Source: an uncultured Robiginitomaculum sp.
GTDB lineage: Bacteria > Pseudomonadota > Alphaproteobacteria > Caulobacterales > Maricaulaceae
Length of the DNA stretch: 41,369 bases
Direction of reading: 5' to 3'
Assembly: GCA_938015875.1 (NCBI GenBank)
Contig: CALLXE010000008.1
Span: forward strand, 1 to 41,369
Of this stretch, positions 17,398 through 25,535 are shown piece by piece (position 1 is the stretch's first letter; every line of letters begins with the position of its first letter). The notes below the pieces were generated by a model, which searched no databases, was not told the origin of the DNA, and saw only the letters and a program-made list of their open reading frames with translations. The position numbers and the translations under genes are program-made.

Positions 17398-17747
17398 CGG
17401 ACGGATTTTTACTTAAAGTTTATGTCGCCGCGACCATTTTGTTGATGGTTGGCATGGCGCTTATCTTGGTGCGCCTTATCGCAGGCCCGACACTTTATGA
17501 CCGGGCTTTGGCGGTGAACTCATTCGGAACAAAGATCGTTTTATTTCTGTGCATGTTCAGCCTGATTATCGGTCGCGCCGATGGTGTCGATATTGCGATA
17601 CTCTACGCGCTGATGAATTTCATTGCGACAGTCGCTATTTTGAAATTCTTCCGTTACCGCGCCTTATCAGAGCCAATGGCTCCCTTGCCTGCATCGGCAA
17701 AATTTGACGCGTTGCGTGAAAGACGCCGCAATGAGAGGTCACGCTGA
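17394..17747 (+). CDS. mrpF: Mrp antiporter subunit F
   Basis: A 117-residue protein with three membrane helices and the typical MrpF core: RLIAGPTLYDRALAVNSFGTKIVLF, then GRADGVDIAILYALMNFIATVAILKFFRYR. The C-terminus is somewhat longer than in short MrpF proteins and is polar, ending in ERRRNERSR. It starts with GTG overlapping the mrpE stop and its own stop overlaps the mrpG ATG, so translation is coupled through the operon. Confidence 0.94.
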   Translation: MTDGFLLKVYVAATILLMVGMALILVRLIAGPTLYDRALAVNSFGTKIVLFLCMFSLIIGRADGVDIAILYALMNFIATVAILKFFRYRALSEPMAPLPASAKFDALRERRRNERSR

Positions 17748-18187
17748 TGGCCGCTGATAAAGCACATGGGACGCAATCCGTCGGCGTGGATATACCGTGG
17801 GATGCGGTTTTGGATTGGGGGCTGGCGCTCGCATCTTCCGGCTTGATACTCTCCGGCGTCTTCTTTGTCTTGGCCGGTGCTTTGGGCGTGCTTCGCATGC
17901 CTGATTTTTTCACGCGCATGCATGCTGCGGGTATGACGGATACGTTGGGGGCCGAGTTTATTTTATTCGGATTAATTCTTCAGACAGGCTTTTCGCAAAT
18001 GACGCTGAAGCTCTTATTGGTCGCATTTTTTCTGTTTTTAACAAGCCCGACCGCAACTCACGCCATCGCCAATGCGGCGTTGAAGTCAGGTCTGAAGCCG
18101 CAGCTTGGAACCTATAAAGCGCCCGATCTTTCGCAGATTGAAGGCTCTTCAAACGAAGCAGATTCTGACAAAGCGGGAGGGCACTGA
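17747..18187 (+). CDS. mrpG: Mrp antiporter subunit G
   Basis: A 146-residue protein with three membrane helices. The conserved MrpG segment LGVLRMPDFFTRMHAAGMTDTLGAEFILFG and the later FLFLTSPTATHAIANAA are clear. It carries an extra N-terminal stretch of about 20 residues before the first helix and a polar C-terminal tail. The overlap TGATG with mrpF and the 1-bp overlap with the next gene show tight coupling. Confidence 0.94.
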   Translation: MAADKAHGTQSVGVDIPWDAVLDWGLALASSGLILSGVFFVLAGALGVLRMPDFFTRMHAAGMTDTLGAEFILFGLILQTGFSQMTLKLLLVAFFLFLTSPTATHAIANAALKSGLKPQLGTYKAPDLSQIEGSSNEADSDKAGGH

Positions 18188-19032
18188 TGCTCAACTTAAT
18201 TAACGCCGCCGCTGCGCAGGCCGGAAATGTGCCGCCGACCTTAATTATTGATATTTGCCTGATGGCAATGCTCGTGGTTGTTGCATTTGCAATTGTACGC
18301 ATCCGGTCATTGTTTGCTATTGTTATGCTTCAGGGTGTCTACAGCCTCTTGTCGGCTGCGTGGTTTGTGTCGCTGGACGCCGTGGATGTCGCCTTTACTG
18401 AATCGGCCGTCGGTGCCGGTATTTCTACAGTTTTGATGCTCAGCGCTATGCTTCTGACCGACCGTAAATCGGCCCCGGTCCCGGTTAAAAAAGCGCTTGG
18501 CCCGCTTATGGTCTGTGTTCTGGCCGGTGCGGCAATGTTCTATGCCATCCCTGATATGCCGGCATTCGGCGATCCTGATTCTCCGGCAAATACCGGCCCC
18601 GGCATGGAATACATGACCGCTTCGGTTAAGCAGGTCGAAGTCCCCAATGTCGTAACGGCAGTGCTGGCCAGCTATCGGGGTTATGACACGATGGCGGAAA
18701 CCGTTGTGATTTTTATGGCCGGTTTGGGCGTGCTTTTATTACTGGGATTGAACGGAAATGCCGGATTCTGGCAGGCGAAAGTTCAAGGGCAGAATATTTG
18801 CACTCAAGCTGCGCCTCGTGCCCGCATTCTTACATCACCAAGCGATAAGCCCAATACGGAGCCGCGCGCACCCGGTGACCCGGAGCCAAGTTCAAAAAAT
18901 ACTTCGGTAAAGAAAGTTGCTGCAAAAAAAACTGCGGCAAGAAAAACGGCAGCTAAGAAACCGGCAACTAAAAGAACTACGTCCAAAAAAGCCGCTAAAA
19001 AACCGGCTAAGCCCAAAGGGGAGGCGTCATGA
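18187..19032 (+). CDS. MrpA C-terminal-type subunit (DUF4040 plus MbhE-like) with histone-H1-like lysine-rich tail
   Basis: A 281-residue membrane protein equivalent to the C-terminal part of MrpA. Residues 18-95 are a DUF4040-like helical region, including GVYSLLSAAWFVSLDAVDVAFTE. Residues 105-122 form a further helix, and 150-200 match the MrpA-end/MbhE segment (NVVTAVLASYRGYDTMAET). The NuoL-like front of MrpA is not attached, so MrpA is split here. Residues 236-281 form a tail with 15 Lys and 2 Arg in 46 residues, made of AAKK/ARK/KKPA units like bacterial histone-H1-type proteins. Such a tail is not a normal part of Mrp subunits. It ends overlapping mrpB. Confidence 0.88.
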   Translation: MLNLINAAAAQAGNVPPTLIIDICLMAMLVVVAFAIVRIRSLFAIVMLQGVYSLLSAAWFVSLDAVDVAFTESAVGAGISTVLMLSAMLLTDRKSAPVPVKKALGPLMVCVLAGAAMFYAIPDMPAFGDPDSPANTGPGMEYMTASVKQVEVPNVVTAVLASYRGYDTMAETVVIFMAGLGVLLLLGLNGNAGFWQAKVQGQNICTQAAPRARILTSPSDKPNTEPRAPGDPEPSSKNTSVKKVAAKKTAARKTAAKKPATKRTTSKKAAKKPAKPKGEAS

Positions 19033-19472
19033 ATTCCCATTTAATTCTGCGAACGGTTTCAAAGTTTTTGATTCCTCTGATTGTTGTTTACGGCCTTTAT
19101 GTCCATTTTCATGGAGATTTTGGTCCCGGTGGCGGCTTTCAGGCCGGCGTAATTGTGGCGGCGGCCGTTGTGCTTTACGCGCTGATTTTTGGTCTTGATG
19201 CCTGCAAAGTTGCTGTCCCGCCAAGTTGGATCCGCATCGGCATGACCACCGGCGTTTTGCTTTATGTCGGTACAGGCGTTGTGACGTGGCTGCTCGGCGG
19301 CGCCTTTTTGGATTATGATGTTCTGCGCAATAATCCTGATCACCCTGCAGGGCAACATTTGGGCATTATCTTGGTTGAACTGGGCGTTTTGTTCACGGTT
19401 GCAACGGTTATGGTTGCAATTTTCTATGCTTTCGGGTCGCGTACACCGGATATTTCGGATGAGGATTGGTAA
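19029..19472 (+). CDS. mrpB: Mrp antiporter subunit B
   Basis: A 147-residue protein with four membrane helices and the MnhB/MrpB signature: LIVVYGLYVHFHGDFGPGGGFQAG, followed later by GIILVELGVLFTVATVMVAIFYAF. The length is typical. The start overlaps the preceding stop (ATGA) and mrpC begins directly after its stop codon. Confidence 0.94.
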   Translation: MNSHLILRTVSKFLIPLIVVYGLYVHFHGDFGPGGGFQAGVIVAAAVVLYALIFGLDACKVAVPPSWIRIGMTTGVLLYVGTGVVTWLLGGAFLDYDVLRNNPDHPAGQHLGIILVELGVLFTVATVMVAIFYAFGSRTPDISDEDW

Positions 19473-19982
19473 ATGCTGAGCATGATTGCCGAACACTTTA
19501 ATTATGCCGTCGTTATCGTCTTGATGATGACCGGACTTTATGTGGTTTTTGCATCTGATAATATGATCAAGAAGTTGGTCGGATTGTCCGTATTTCAGAC
19601 CTCTGTTTTTCTTCTCTATATCACCATCGGTAAAGTCACCGGCGGTATTCCGCCGATTATCGAAGGTTTGCATGGCGGGGGTCACGACGCAGACCACGCC
19701 AATGCTGCGGCCCAAGGCCTGCAAGCTGCCGCCGGCGCGGCCAAGGGCACGCATGGCAGTGATTACGGCGCGGGACACAGCGCGGAAATTTTGTACTCAA
19801 ATCCACTCCCTCACGTTTTAATCCTAACCGCGATTGTGGTTGGCGTGGCGACTTTGTCGGTTGGCCTGGCATTGGTTGTGCGTATTCGCGAAGTTTATGG
19901 CACCATTGAAGAGGCCGAAATTGATCAAATAAATTACGCTTTCAACCTCGAAGGCACAGGCGAGGCGGCTTCGGATGTTTAA
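19473..19982 (+). CDS. mrpC: Mrp antiporter subunit C with histidine-rich loop insertion
   Basis: A NuoK-like subunit with three helices (about 10-27, 32-52 and 107-130). It keeps the conserved GLYVVFASDNMIKKLVGLSVFQT, GGIPPI and PLPHVLILTAIVVGVATLSVGLAL segments. At 169 residues it is much longer than the usual roughly 110-120. The excess is mainly a loop of about 40 residues between helices 2 and 3 (about 67-104), rich in His, Ala and Gly, including GLHGGGHDADHAN and GTHGSDYGAGH. The C-terminus is also extended and acidic. It overlaps the first mrpD by 8 bp. Confidence 0.92.
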   Translation: MLSMIAEHFNYAVVIVLMMTGLYVVFASDNMIKKLVGLSVFQTSVFLLYITIGKVTGGIPPIIEGLHGGGHDADHANAAAQGLQAAAGAAKGTHGSDYGAGHSAEILYSNPLPHVLILTAIVVGVATLSVGLALVVRIREVYGTIEEAEIDQINYAFNLEGTGEAASDV

Positions 19983-21501
19983 TATATTAGCCCTAAGCCA
20001 AGCTTGGCTGACCAATGAAGCGCCGGTCGCGATTGTCGTCTTGCCGCTGATAATGGGCGCTGTTTGCGCTCTGCTTCCCAAAGAGCGCCTGGCTTGGTTC
20101 TGCGTTTTGATTACGACCCTGATTTGTACAGGATTGTCATTTTTAATTCTTCGCGACGTTATGGCCAACGGTACAATCAGTTACGCGCTGGGCGGATGGG
20201 ATCCGCCGCTTGGAATTGAATATCGTGTTGACGGCCTGAATGCTCCGGTGTTGATGCTGATTTCTGTCATTGGCGTAATCTGCACGCTCTACGCTCTGCG
20301 CAGCGTGTCGGCAGAAATTGAACCGAAAAAGCGCGGACCGTTCTACGGCGCGTTCATGATCGCCTTTGCCGGACTTTTGGGCATGGTTGTGACGGGTGAT
20401 GCGTTCAATGTTTTCGTTTTTCTCGAAGTCTCTTCTATCTCGACCTATGTGCTCGTCGCTATGGGGGCGAGCCGAGATCGCCGTGCATTAAACGCAGCTT
20501 ATAATTACCTCATCTTGGGTTCTATAGGTGCGACGTTCTTCGTTATCGGCGTCGGCTTTTTGTACATGCAAACCGGCACGCTCAATATGGCTGACATTGC
20601 CCGCATTTTAGCCGAGAGCCCTGAGAGCCGCGTTACCCAAGTTGCATTTGCTTTTATTGTAGTGGGTCTTGGCTTGAAATTGGCTATGTTCCCGCTGCAT
20701 CTTTGGCTGCCGGGGGCTTACGCCTATGCCCCGAGTTTTGTGACAGCCTTTTTGGCGGCCACAGCCACAAAAGCGGCTCTTTATTTACTGTTTCGGTTCG
20801 TGTTTACGATCTTTGACCCGACGGCAGATTTCATTATTTCTGCACTGACATGGCTTTTGGCTGTACTGGGCGTTATCGGTATGTTTTTTGCCAGTTTTCA
20901 GGCGATTTTCCAAAGCGATGCGCGGCGGCTTCTCGCGTTTTCGTCCGTGGCGCAAGTGGGTTATATGCTGCTCGGCGTCGGGATTGGCACAATGGCGGGC
21001 GTCACGGCGGGCTATGTTCATTTGCTCGGTCATGCCATGACCAAAGGCGCGCTGTTCTTATGCCTTGGCGCGATATGGTATCAGTTTGGGATTACCCGAA
21101 TTTCTGATTTTAAGGGTCTCGGCAAAACCATGCCGTGGACAATGGGCGCATTTACGATAGCCGGCATTTCTTTGATCGGCGTTCCCGGAACGGTCGGTTT
21201 TGTGTCAAAATTCGCGCTGCTGACAGCGGCGGCTGACAAAGGCTGGTGGTGGGCTGTTGCCGCAATAATGTTTACGTCCATCCTCGCGCTTATCTATATC
21301 GGACGCATGCTGGAGGCCGCTTGGCTCCAAGATCGGCCCAAAGTGGACGGCGTTGATGTGGCCACCCGCGAAGCGCCGGCCTCGATGCTGATTGCTATGT
21401 GGACGCTTGCAATTGCCTGCGTCGTCTTCGGCGTAAATGCCAGTTGGCCGCTGGAGCTTGCGGGCCGTGCAGCAAGCGTGATTATGGGAGGCGCAGGATA
21501 A
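19975..21501 (+). CDS. mrpD: Mrp antiporter subunit D, first of three D-like subunits
   Basis: A 508-residue polytopic protein homologous to the NuoL/M/N proton-pumping subunits of complex I. The key glutamate (FVFLEVSSISTYVL), the lysine-containing helix (GLKLAMFPLHLWLPGAYAYAP) and the LLAFSSVAQVGYMLLG and HAMTKGALFLCLG segments are present, as expected for a functional antiporter-like channel. Of the three D-like proteins in this operon it most resembles a standard MrpD. Its stop codon overlaps the next ATG. Confidence 0.93.
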   Translation: MFNILALSQAWLTNEAPVAIVVLPLIMGAVCALLPKERLAWFCVLITTLICTGLSFLILRDVMANGTISYALGGWDPPLGIEYRVDGLNAPVLMLISVIGVICTLYALRSVSAEIEPKKRGPFYGAFMIAFAGLLGMVVTGDAFNVFVFLEVSSISTYVLVAMGASRDRRALNAAYNYLILGSIGATFFVIGVGFLYMQTGTLNMADIARILAESPESRVTQVAFAFIVVGLGLKLAMFPLHLWLPGAYAYAPSFVTAFLAATATKAALYLLFRFVFTIFDPTADFIISALTWLLAVLGVIGMFFASFQAIFQSDARRLLAFSSVAQVGYMLLGVGIGTMAGVTAGYVHLLGHAMTKGALFLCLGAIWYQFGITRISDFKGLGKTMPWTMGAFTIAGISLIGVPGTVGFVSKFALLTAAADKGWWWAVAAIMFTSILALIYIGRMLEAAWLQDRPKVDGVDVATREAPASMLIAMWTLAIACVVFGVNASWPLELAGRAASVIMGGAG

Positions 21502-22979
21502 TGATGTTTTCTCCTGAAATCGCTTTAGCGCTGCTGTTGATCATTCCGATGATTGCAGCGATTTTGATTCCGCTCTTTGGAAAATCACCCAATGCGCGCG
21601 AAGCTGTTACGCTGATTGCCGGCGCGGCTTTGCTCGCCAATGTAATTTACCTGATTAATATCGTCGGAAGCGGCGCGCGGCCGGAATTGACTTTGGTTCC
21701 TTATCAGGGCCCGATGGATATTAAATTTGTTTTGGAGCCGCTCGGCGCAGTCTTTGCGGGAATTGCAAGCTCGCTGTGGATTATCAATTCGCTGTTCACA
21801 ATCGGCTATATGCGCGGCAATAATGAGAAAAATCAAACGCGGTTTTACACGTTCGTTGCGATTGCGATCGCGGCGGCTATGGGCATTGCCGCATCGGGAA
21901 ATTTGATAACGCTGTTTGTCTTTTACGAGATTTTGACGATCTCAACCTTTCCGCTGGTCACCCATAAAGGCGACGCCAAAGCGCGTAAAGGCGGCCGTAT
22001 TTATATCGGTATTTTGATGGCGACATCGTTGGGGTTTTTGCTGCCCGCGATTATCGGCACTTACTACTTTGCCGGAACAACGGATTTTCAGGTCGGCGGC
22101 TTGTTTGAGGGCGCGATCAGTCCTGCGACCGCCGGTATTTTGCTGTTCCTGTTCGCCTTTGGGATCGGCAAGGCGGCGCTCATGCCGATCCATCCGTGGT
22201 TGCCAAATGCTATGGTTGCGCCGACGCCGGTTTCTGCGCTTTTGCATGCTGTGGCGGTGGTCAAAGCCGGCGTGTTTACCATGCTTAAAGTTGTGCTGTA
22301 CGTCTTTGGCGCTGACCTGGTGCAGCAAACCGGAGCCGGGACAATGCTCGCCTATGTTGCGGCATTCTCAATTGTGGCCGCGTCAGTCATTGCGCTGCGG
22401 AAAGATAACCTCAAAGCGCGCTTGGCCTATTCGACTGTATCGCAGCTGTCATATATCACGCTCGGCGCAATGCTGGCGGCCCCGGCCGCGCTCATTGGCG
22501 GCGGGCTTCAGATCGTCATGCATGCCTGGGGTAAGATTACCCTGTTTATGTGCGCCGGCGCAATTTACACCGCCGCGCATCGCACAAATATCTCACAGCT
22601 TAACGGTTTGGGCCGTAAAATGCCGTGGGTGTTCGGCGCGTTTCTGGTGGGCTCTGCATCCATTATCGGACTGCCGCCATTGGGCGGGTCGTGGCCGAAA
22701 TTTATGTTGATGGTCGGCGCGCTCGACAGTGGTAAAGCCGTTCTTATGGGGGCCCTGATTTTATCGTCCTTGCTGAACGTGGCTTATTTGACGCCGGTTG
22801 CTATTCGCGGATTTATGATGGCGCCTGATAACCCGGAAGAAGACGTAAAGATTAAGACGCCGCTTTTGGTCGTTCTGCCGCCGGTTATCACGGCCTTTGG
22901 CGTGCTTGTTCTTTTCTTCTTTGCAAGTGACATAATTGAATATTTGATGCCGGTATTGCCGCAAGGGACAGTGCTATGA
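21501..22979 (+). CDS. Mrp D-like (NuoM/MrpD family) antiporter subunit, second copy
   Basis: A 492-residue polytopic membrane protein of the proton-translocating NuoL/M/N family. The core includes TLFVFYEILTISTFPLVTHKG (glutamate), FGIGKAALMPIHPWLPNAMVAPTPVSALLHAVAVVKAG and LKARLAYSTVSQLSYITLG. The ATG at 21501 (or the adjacent 21504) follows a GGGAGG site. A long upstream extension of the reading frame is out of context and rejected. The product is clearly different from the first mrpD, so this is not a recent duplication. It overlaps the next gene by 4 bp (ATGA). Confidence 0.9.
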   Translation: MMFSPEIALALLLIIPMIAAILIPLFGKSPNAREAVTLIAGAALLANVIYLINIVGSGARPELTLVPYQGPMDIKFVLEPLGAVFAGIASSLWIINSLFTIGYMRGNNEKNQTRFYTFVAIAIAAAMGIAASGNLITLFVFYEILTISTFPLVTHKGDAKARKGGRIYIGILMATSLGFLLPAIIGTYYFAGTTDFQVGGLFEGAISPATAGILLFLFAFGIGKAALMPIHPWLPNAMVAPTPVSALLHAVAVVKAGVFTMLKVVLYVFGADLVQQTGAGTMLAYVAAFSIVAASVIALRKDNLKARLAYSTVSQLSYITLGAMLAAPAALIGGGLQIVMHAWGKITLFMCAGAIYTAAHRTNISQLNGLGRKMPWVFGAFLVGSASIIGLPPLGGSWPKFMLMVGALDSGKAVLMGALILSSLLNVAYLTPVAIRGFMMAPDNPEEDVKIKTPLLVVLPPVITAFGVLVLFFFASDIIEYLMPVLPQGTVL

Positions 22980-23293
22980 GCGAGCGTAATAATGTAACAG
23001 AGCAGGGCGATATTCACCCGCTTGCTAAAAAATTTTTGTGGCTGGACAGCCCCAAGGTTAAGAAAAATTTCATATGGCTTTCTGTTTCCGGACTGGTCAT
23101 GACAACCGTTCTGATGATTTTTTACCCCAATAAACATCCTGCGCCCTGGGAAGTCGGTCCGATGAAACTTATCGCCTATGGCGTCATCGGCGGCTTTGCT
23201 TACACATTTGTTGTCCTGTCCGCTAAACCGTTATTTGCGATGCTGTCACGGCCTGAGAATTTTTATGGGGAGGGCGATGATCATGATGTTTGA
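22976..23293 (+). CDS. Small two-helix membrane protein inside the Mrp operon
   Basis: A 105-residue protein with a polar N-terminus (1-35) and two predicted membrane helices (about 37-53 and 65-84). It overlaps its neighbours on both sides (ATGA with the second D-like gene, about 11 bp with the third), so it must be translated as part of the operon. I recognise no canonical Mrp subunit. It may be an accessory or assembly subunit, and its position between two D-like genes suggests it packs at their interface. Confidence 0.82.
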   Translation: MSERNNVTEQGDIHPLAKKFLWLDSPKVKKNFIWLSVSGLVMTTVLMIFYPNKHPAPWEVGPMKLIAYGVIGGFAYTFVVLSAKPLFAMLSRPENFYGEGDDHDV

Positions 23294-25019
23294 TATGCTT
23301 CCGCACATTAATCCTGCTCTTGTCATCATTCTTGCCGGGGTTTTATGCATTTTCAGCCCATCGCATTTTGTGCGTAAGGCTCTCATGATTGTTGCGCCTG
23401 TTCTGGCCGGCATGATGATCTTCCAAACCTATGATCCGATCAATACGCTGCGTGGTCAATTTACCTTTGCCGGCATAGATTTTACGACGGTGCGCATTGA
23501 CCGTCTGTCGATGATTTGGGGGTATGTGTTCTGTCTGGCCGGCCTCATAAACGGAATTTTTGCCTTCCATGAAAAATGCAAAATCTCTGACAGTTGCGCG
23601 CTTATATACACCGGCGCAGGCCTTGGGGCGGTCTTTGCAGGTGATTTGATTACTCTGTTTATGTTCTGGGAACTGACGGCCATAAGTTCGGTATTCCTTG
23701 TTTGGCGCGGCGGCCCTACGGCTTATGCGGCGGGTATGCGCTATTTGGGGTGGCATGTGCTGTCCGGCGTATTGCTTCTGGCGGGCGCGATTATGTATGG
23801 CCGTTATGCCGGCAATTATGACTTTAACAATATTGGCCTTGACGTGCCGGGCGGCTGGCTCATGCTGTTTGGTATCGGTATCAAAGCCGGCTTCCCGCTT
23901 TTGCATACTTGGATACAGGACGCTTACCCCAAAGCGAGCGTTACGGGCACGGTTGTCTTGGCGACCTTCTCTACCAAAATGGCGATCTACGCGCTGGCTC
24001 GCGGTTATGCCGGGACAGAAATTTTGATCTATATCGGCGTGATTATGACGCTCTTCCCGGTCTTCTTTGCGGTGATTGAAAATGACCTTCGTAAAGTTCT
24101 GGCGTACAGCCTGAACAACCAACTTGGCTTTATGGTCTGCGGTATCGGTGTCGGCTCCGCTATGGCGCTGAACGGCGTTGCCGGGCAAGTCGTTGTCCAT
24201 ATTATCTTTAAATCGCTCTTGTTTATGTCCATGGGCGCGGTTTTGCACCGTGTCGGAACAGCGAAAGCCAGCGAACTTGGCGGGCTGTTTCGGTCTATGC
24301 CGCTTACGACGATTGCCTGCCTGATTGGGGCGGCGTCTATTGCGGCGTTCCCGCTGTTTGCAGCATTCGTGACCAAATCTATGATCATCGCAGCGGTGTT
24401 TGAAAACCACAATTACATCGTCTTCCTGCTCCTGCTGTTCGCCTCTGCCGGCGTAATGGAGCATAGCGGGATCAAAGTTCCGTTCTTTGCCTTCTTCGCC
24501 CATGACAGCGGACGCCGCGTTAAAGAAGCACCGACGAATATGCTGCTGGCTATGGGCATTGCGGCCGCGTTTTGCTTGGTCTTGGCTTGGCCGTTTGGTG
24601 GGTATCAAATGCTGTTCGCGCTTATGCCTGAGCCGGAAATTGCCATGGAGTATATCCCGTATACGGGCAATCATATCCTGACTCAATTGCAGCTCTTATT
24701 TGCGGCCATGTTTGCGTTTGCTATGCTTAAGCGTCTTGGTATTTATCCGGACGAAAAACGGGCGCAAATCTTGGATATTGATTATTTGTGGCGGAAACCG
24801 GGCCTTGCGATTGCGAAATGGTCGGATGGCATGATGACCCGCTACGAAGCCTATCAAACCCGATTTGTTAAGCAGACTGCAGATAAAGCCGCCAAACGGC
24901 TCTATCAGGTCTTCAGTCCCGCCGGTTCGTTCAGTCAAGACGCGCCCAGCGGCGTCGCGGCGCTTATGACGGCCTGCATCTTGGCGCTCGCCCTGTTCCT
25001 TGTTTACTTCATAAGGTAG
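23283..25019 (+). CDS. Mrp D-like (NuoL/MrpA/MrpD family) antiporter subunit, third copy with C-terminal extension
   Basis: A 578-residue polytopic protein of the NuoL/M/N family. Typical segments are LITLFMFWELTAISSVFLVW, IGIKAGFPLLHTWIQDAYPKASVTGTV and LRKVLAYSLNNQLGFMVCG. The last 100 or so residues form an additional polar region (YLWRKPGLAIAKWSDGMMTRYEAYQ) and a final helix, an arrangement reminiscent of MrpA/NuoL-type ends. It may therefore stand in for the missing MrpA N-terminal half, but this is inference. ATG 23283 is chosen because GGAGG lies 9 bp upstream; ATG 23277 is too close. Confidence 0.9.
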   Translation: MMFDMLPHINPALVIILAGVLCIFSPSHFVRKALMIVAPVLAGMMIFQTYDPINTLRGQFTFAGIDFTTVRIDRLSMIWGYVFCLAGLINGIFAFHEKCKISDSCALIYTGAGLGAVFAGDLITLFMFWELTAISSVFLVWRGGPTAYAAGMRYLGWHVLSGVLLLAGAIMYGRYAGNYDFNNIGLDVPGGWLMLFGIGIKAGFPLLHTWIQDAYPKASVTGTVVLATFSTKMAIYALARGYAGTEILIYIGVIMTLFPVFFAVIENDLRKVLAYSLNNQLGFMVCGIGVGSAMALNGVAGQVVVHIIFKSLLFMSMGAVLHRVGTAKASELGGLFRSMPLTTIACLIGAASIAAFPLFAAFVTKSMIIAAVFENHNYIVFLLLLFASAGVMEHSGIKVPFFAFFAHDSGRRVKEAPTNMLLAMGIAAAFCLVLAWPFGGYQMLFALMPEPEIAMEYIPYTGNHILTQLQLLFAAMFAFAMLKRLGIYPDEKRAQILDIDYLWRKPGLAIAKWSDGMMTRYEAYQTRFVKQTADKAAKRLYQVFSPAGSFSQDAPSGVAALMTACILALALFLVYFIR

Positions 25020-25025
25020 GCAGGA

Positions 25026-25418
25026 ATGGCAGAGCCCAAAGACCTTTTGAAAATGACAACGCAGATTGTGGTGGCGCTCGCGTCAAACAATCCCGTGTCA
25101 AAAGAGGACCTGCCCGGCATTATCGCCTCGACGTACAAAGCGCTGTCAGAGAGCGCAAACGGTCCGGCAGCGGATGAGACGCCAAAACCGGTCCCGGCCG
25201 TGCCCATAGACGACTCTATTACCGAAGACTTTCTGATTTGCCTTGAAGACGGCAAGCCATTTAAATCTCTTAAACGGCATTTGCGCACTAAGTTTGACCT
25301 GACCCCTGAGGGTTACCGCGAAAAGTGGGGCCTGGCGCCGGACTATCCTATGGTTGCGCCGGGCTATGCCAAAGAGCGCTCTGAACTGGCCAAGCGTATG
25401 GGGCTTGGCAAAGGATAA
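25026..25418 (+). CDS. MucR/Ros family transcriptional regulator with incomplete zinc site
   Basis: A 130-residue DNA-binding protein of the Ros/MucR family, which in alphaproteobacteria regulates surface polysaccharide, motility and (as MucR with SciP) CtrA-dependent cell-cycle genes. The N-terminal segment (1-45) is the oligomerisation region. The DNA-binding part (68-125) contains FLICLEDGKPFKSLKRHLR and the family end YPMVAPGYAKERSELAKRMGLG. Of the Ros zinc ligands only C72, D75 (in place of the second Cys) and H85 remain; the following His pair is K89-F90. It starts 6 bp after the last Mrp gene and is probably on the same transcript. Confidence 0.92.
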   Translation: MAEPKDLLKMTTQIVVALASNNPVSKEDLPGIIASTYKALSESANGPAADETPKPVPAVPIDDSITEDFLICLEDGKPFKSLKRHLRTKFDLTPEGYREKWGLAPDYPMVAPGYAKERSELAKRMGLGKG

Positions 25419-25481
25419 GCTGTAATGCCACTCTCTGCCGGTTGCGGTCGGTTCGAATCGGCTGCGATATAAAAAACCTTG

Positions 25482-25532
25482 TTTTTTTCGCCAAGACGGC
25501 CGGATTTCCCAACCCCCGGCTTGCGAAAAAAA
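25482..25532. terminator. Long bidirectional terminator-like hairpin after mucR
   Basis: TTTTTTTCGC-C-AAG (25482-25495) pairs with CTTGCGAAAAAAA (25520-25532) with one bulged C, and GCCGG (25499-25503) pairs with CCGGC (25516-25520) inside. Because the outer arms are T-runs and A-runs it could terminate in either direction, although the T-run lies 5' of the stem on the plus strand. It separates mucR from the PAS_5 gene. Confidence 0.45.
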
Positions 25533-25535
25533 TAT

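Noticed and set aside
22069-22710. Plus-strand open frame (about 213 codons) inside the second D-like Mrp gene
   Set aside because: It is a shifted frame of a conserved membrane gene; the translation is Arg/Cys/Ser-rich.
23343-24686. Minus-strand open frame of about 447 codons opposite the third D-like Mrp gene
   Set aside because: The translation is rich in His, Arg and Gln, as expected from the reverse of a membrane-protein gene. The plus-strand gene is a clear NuoL/M/N homologue.
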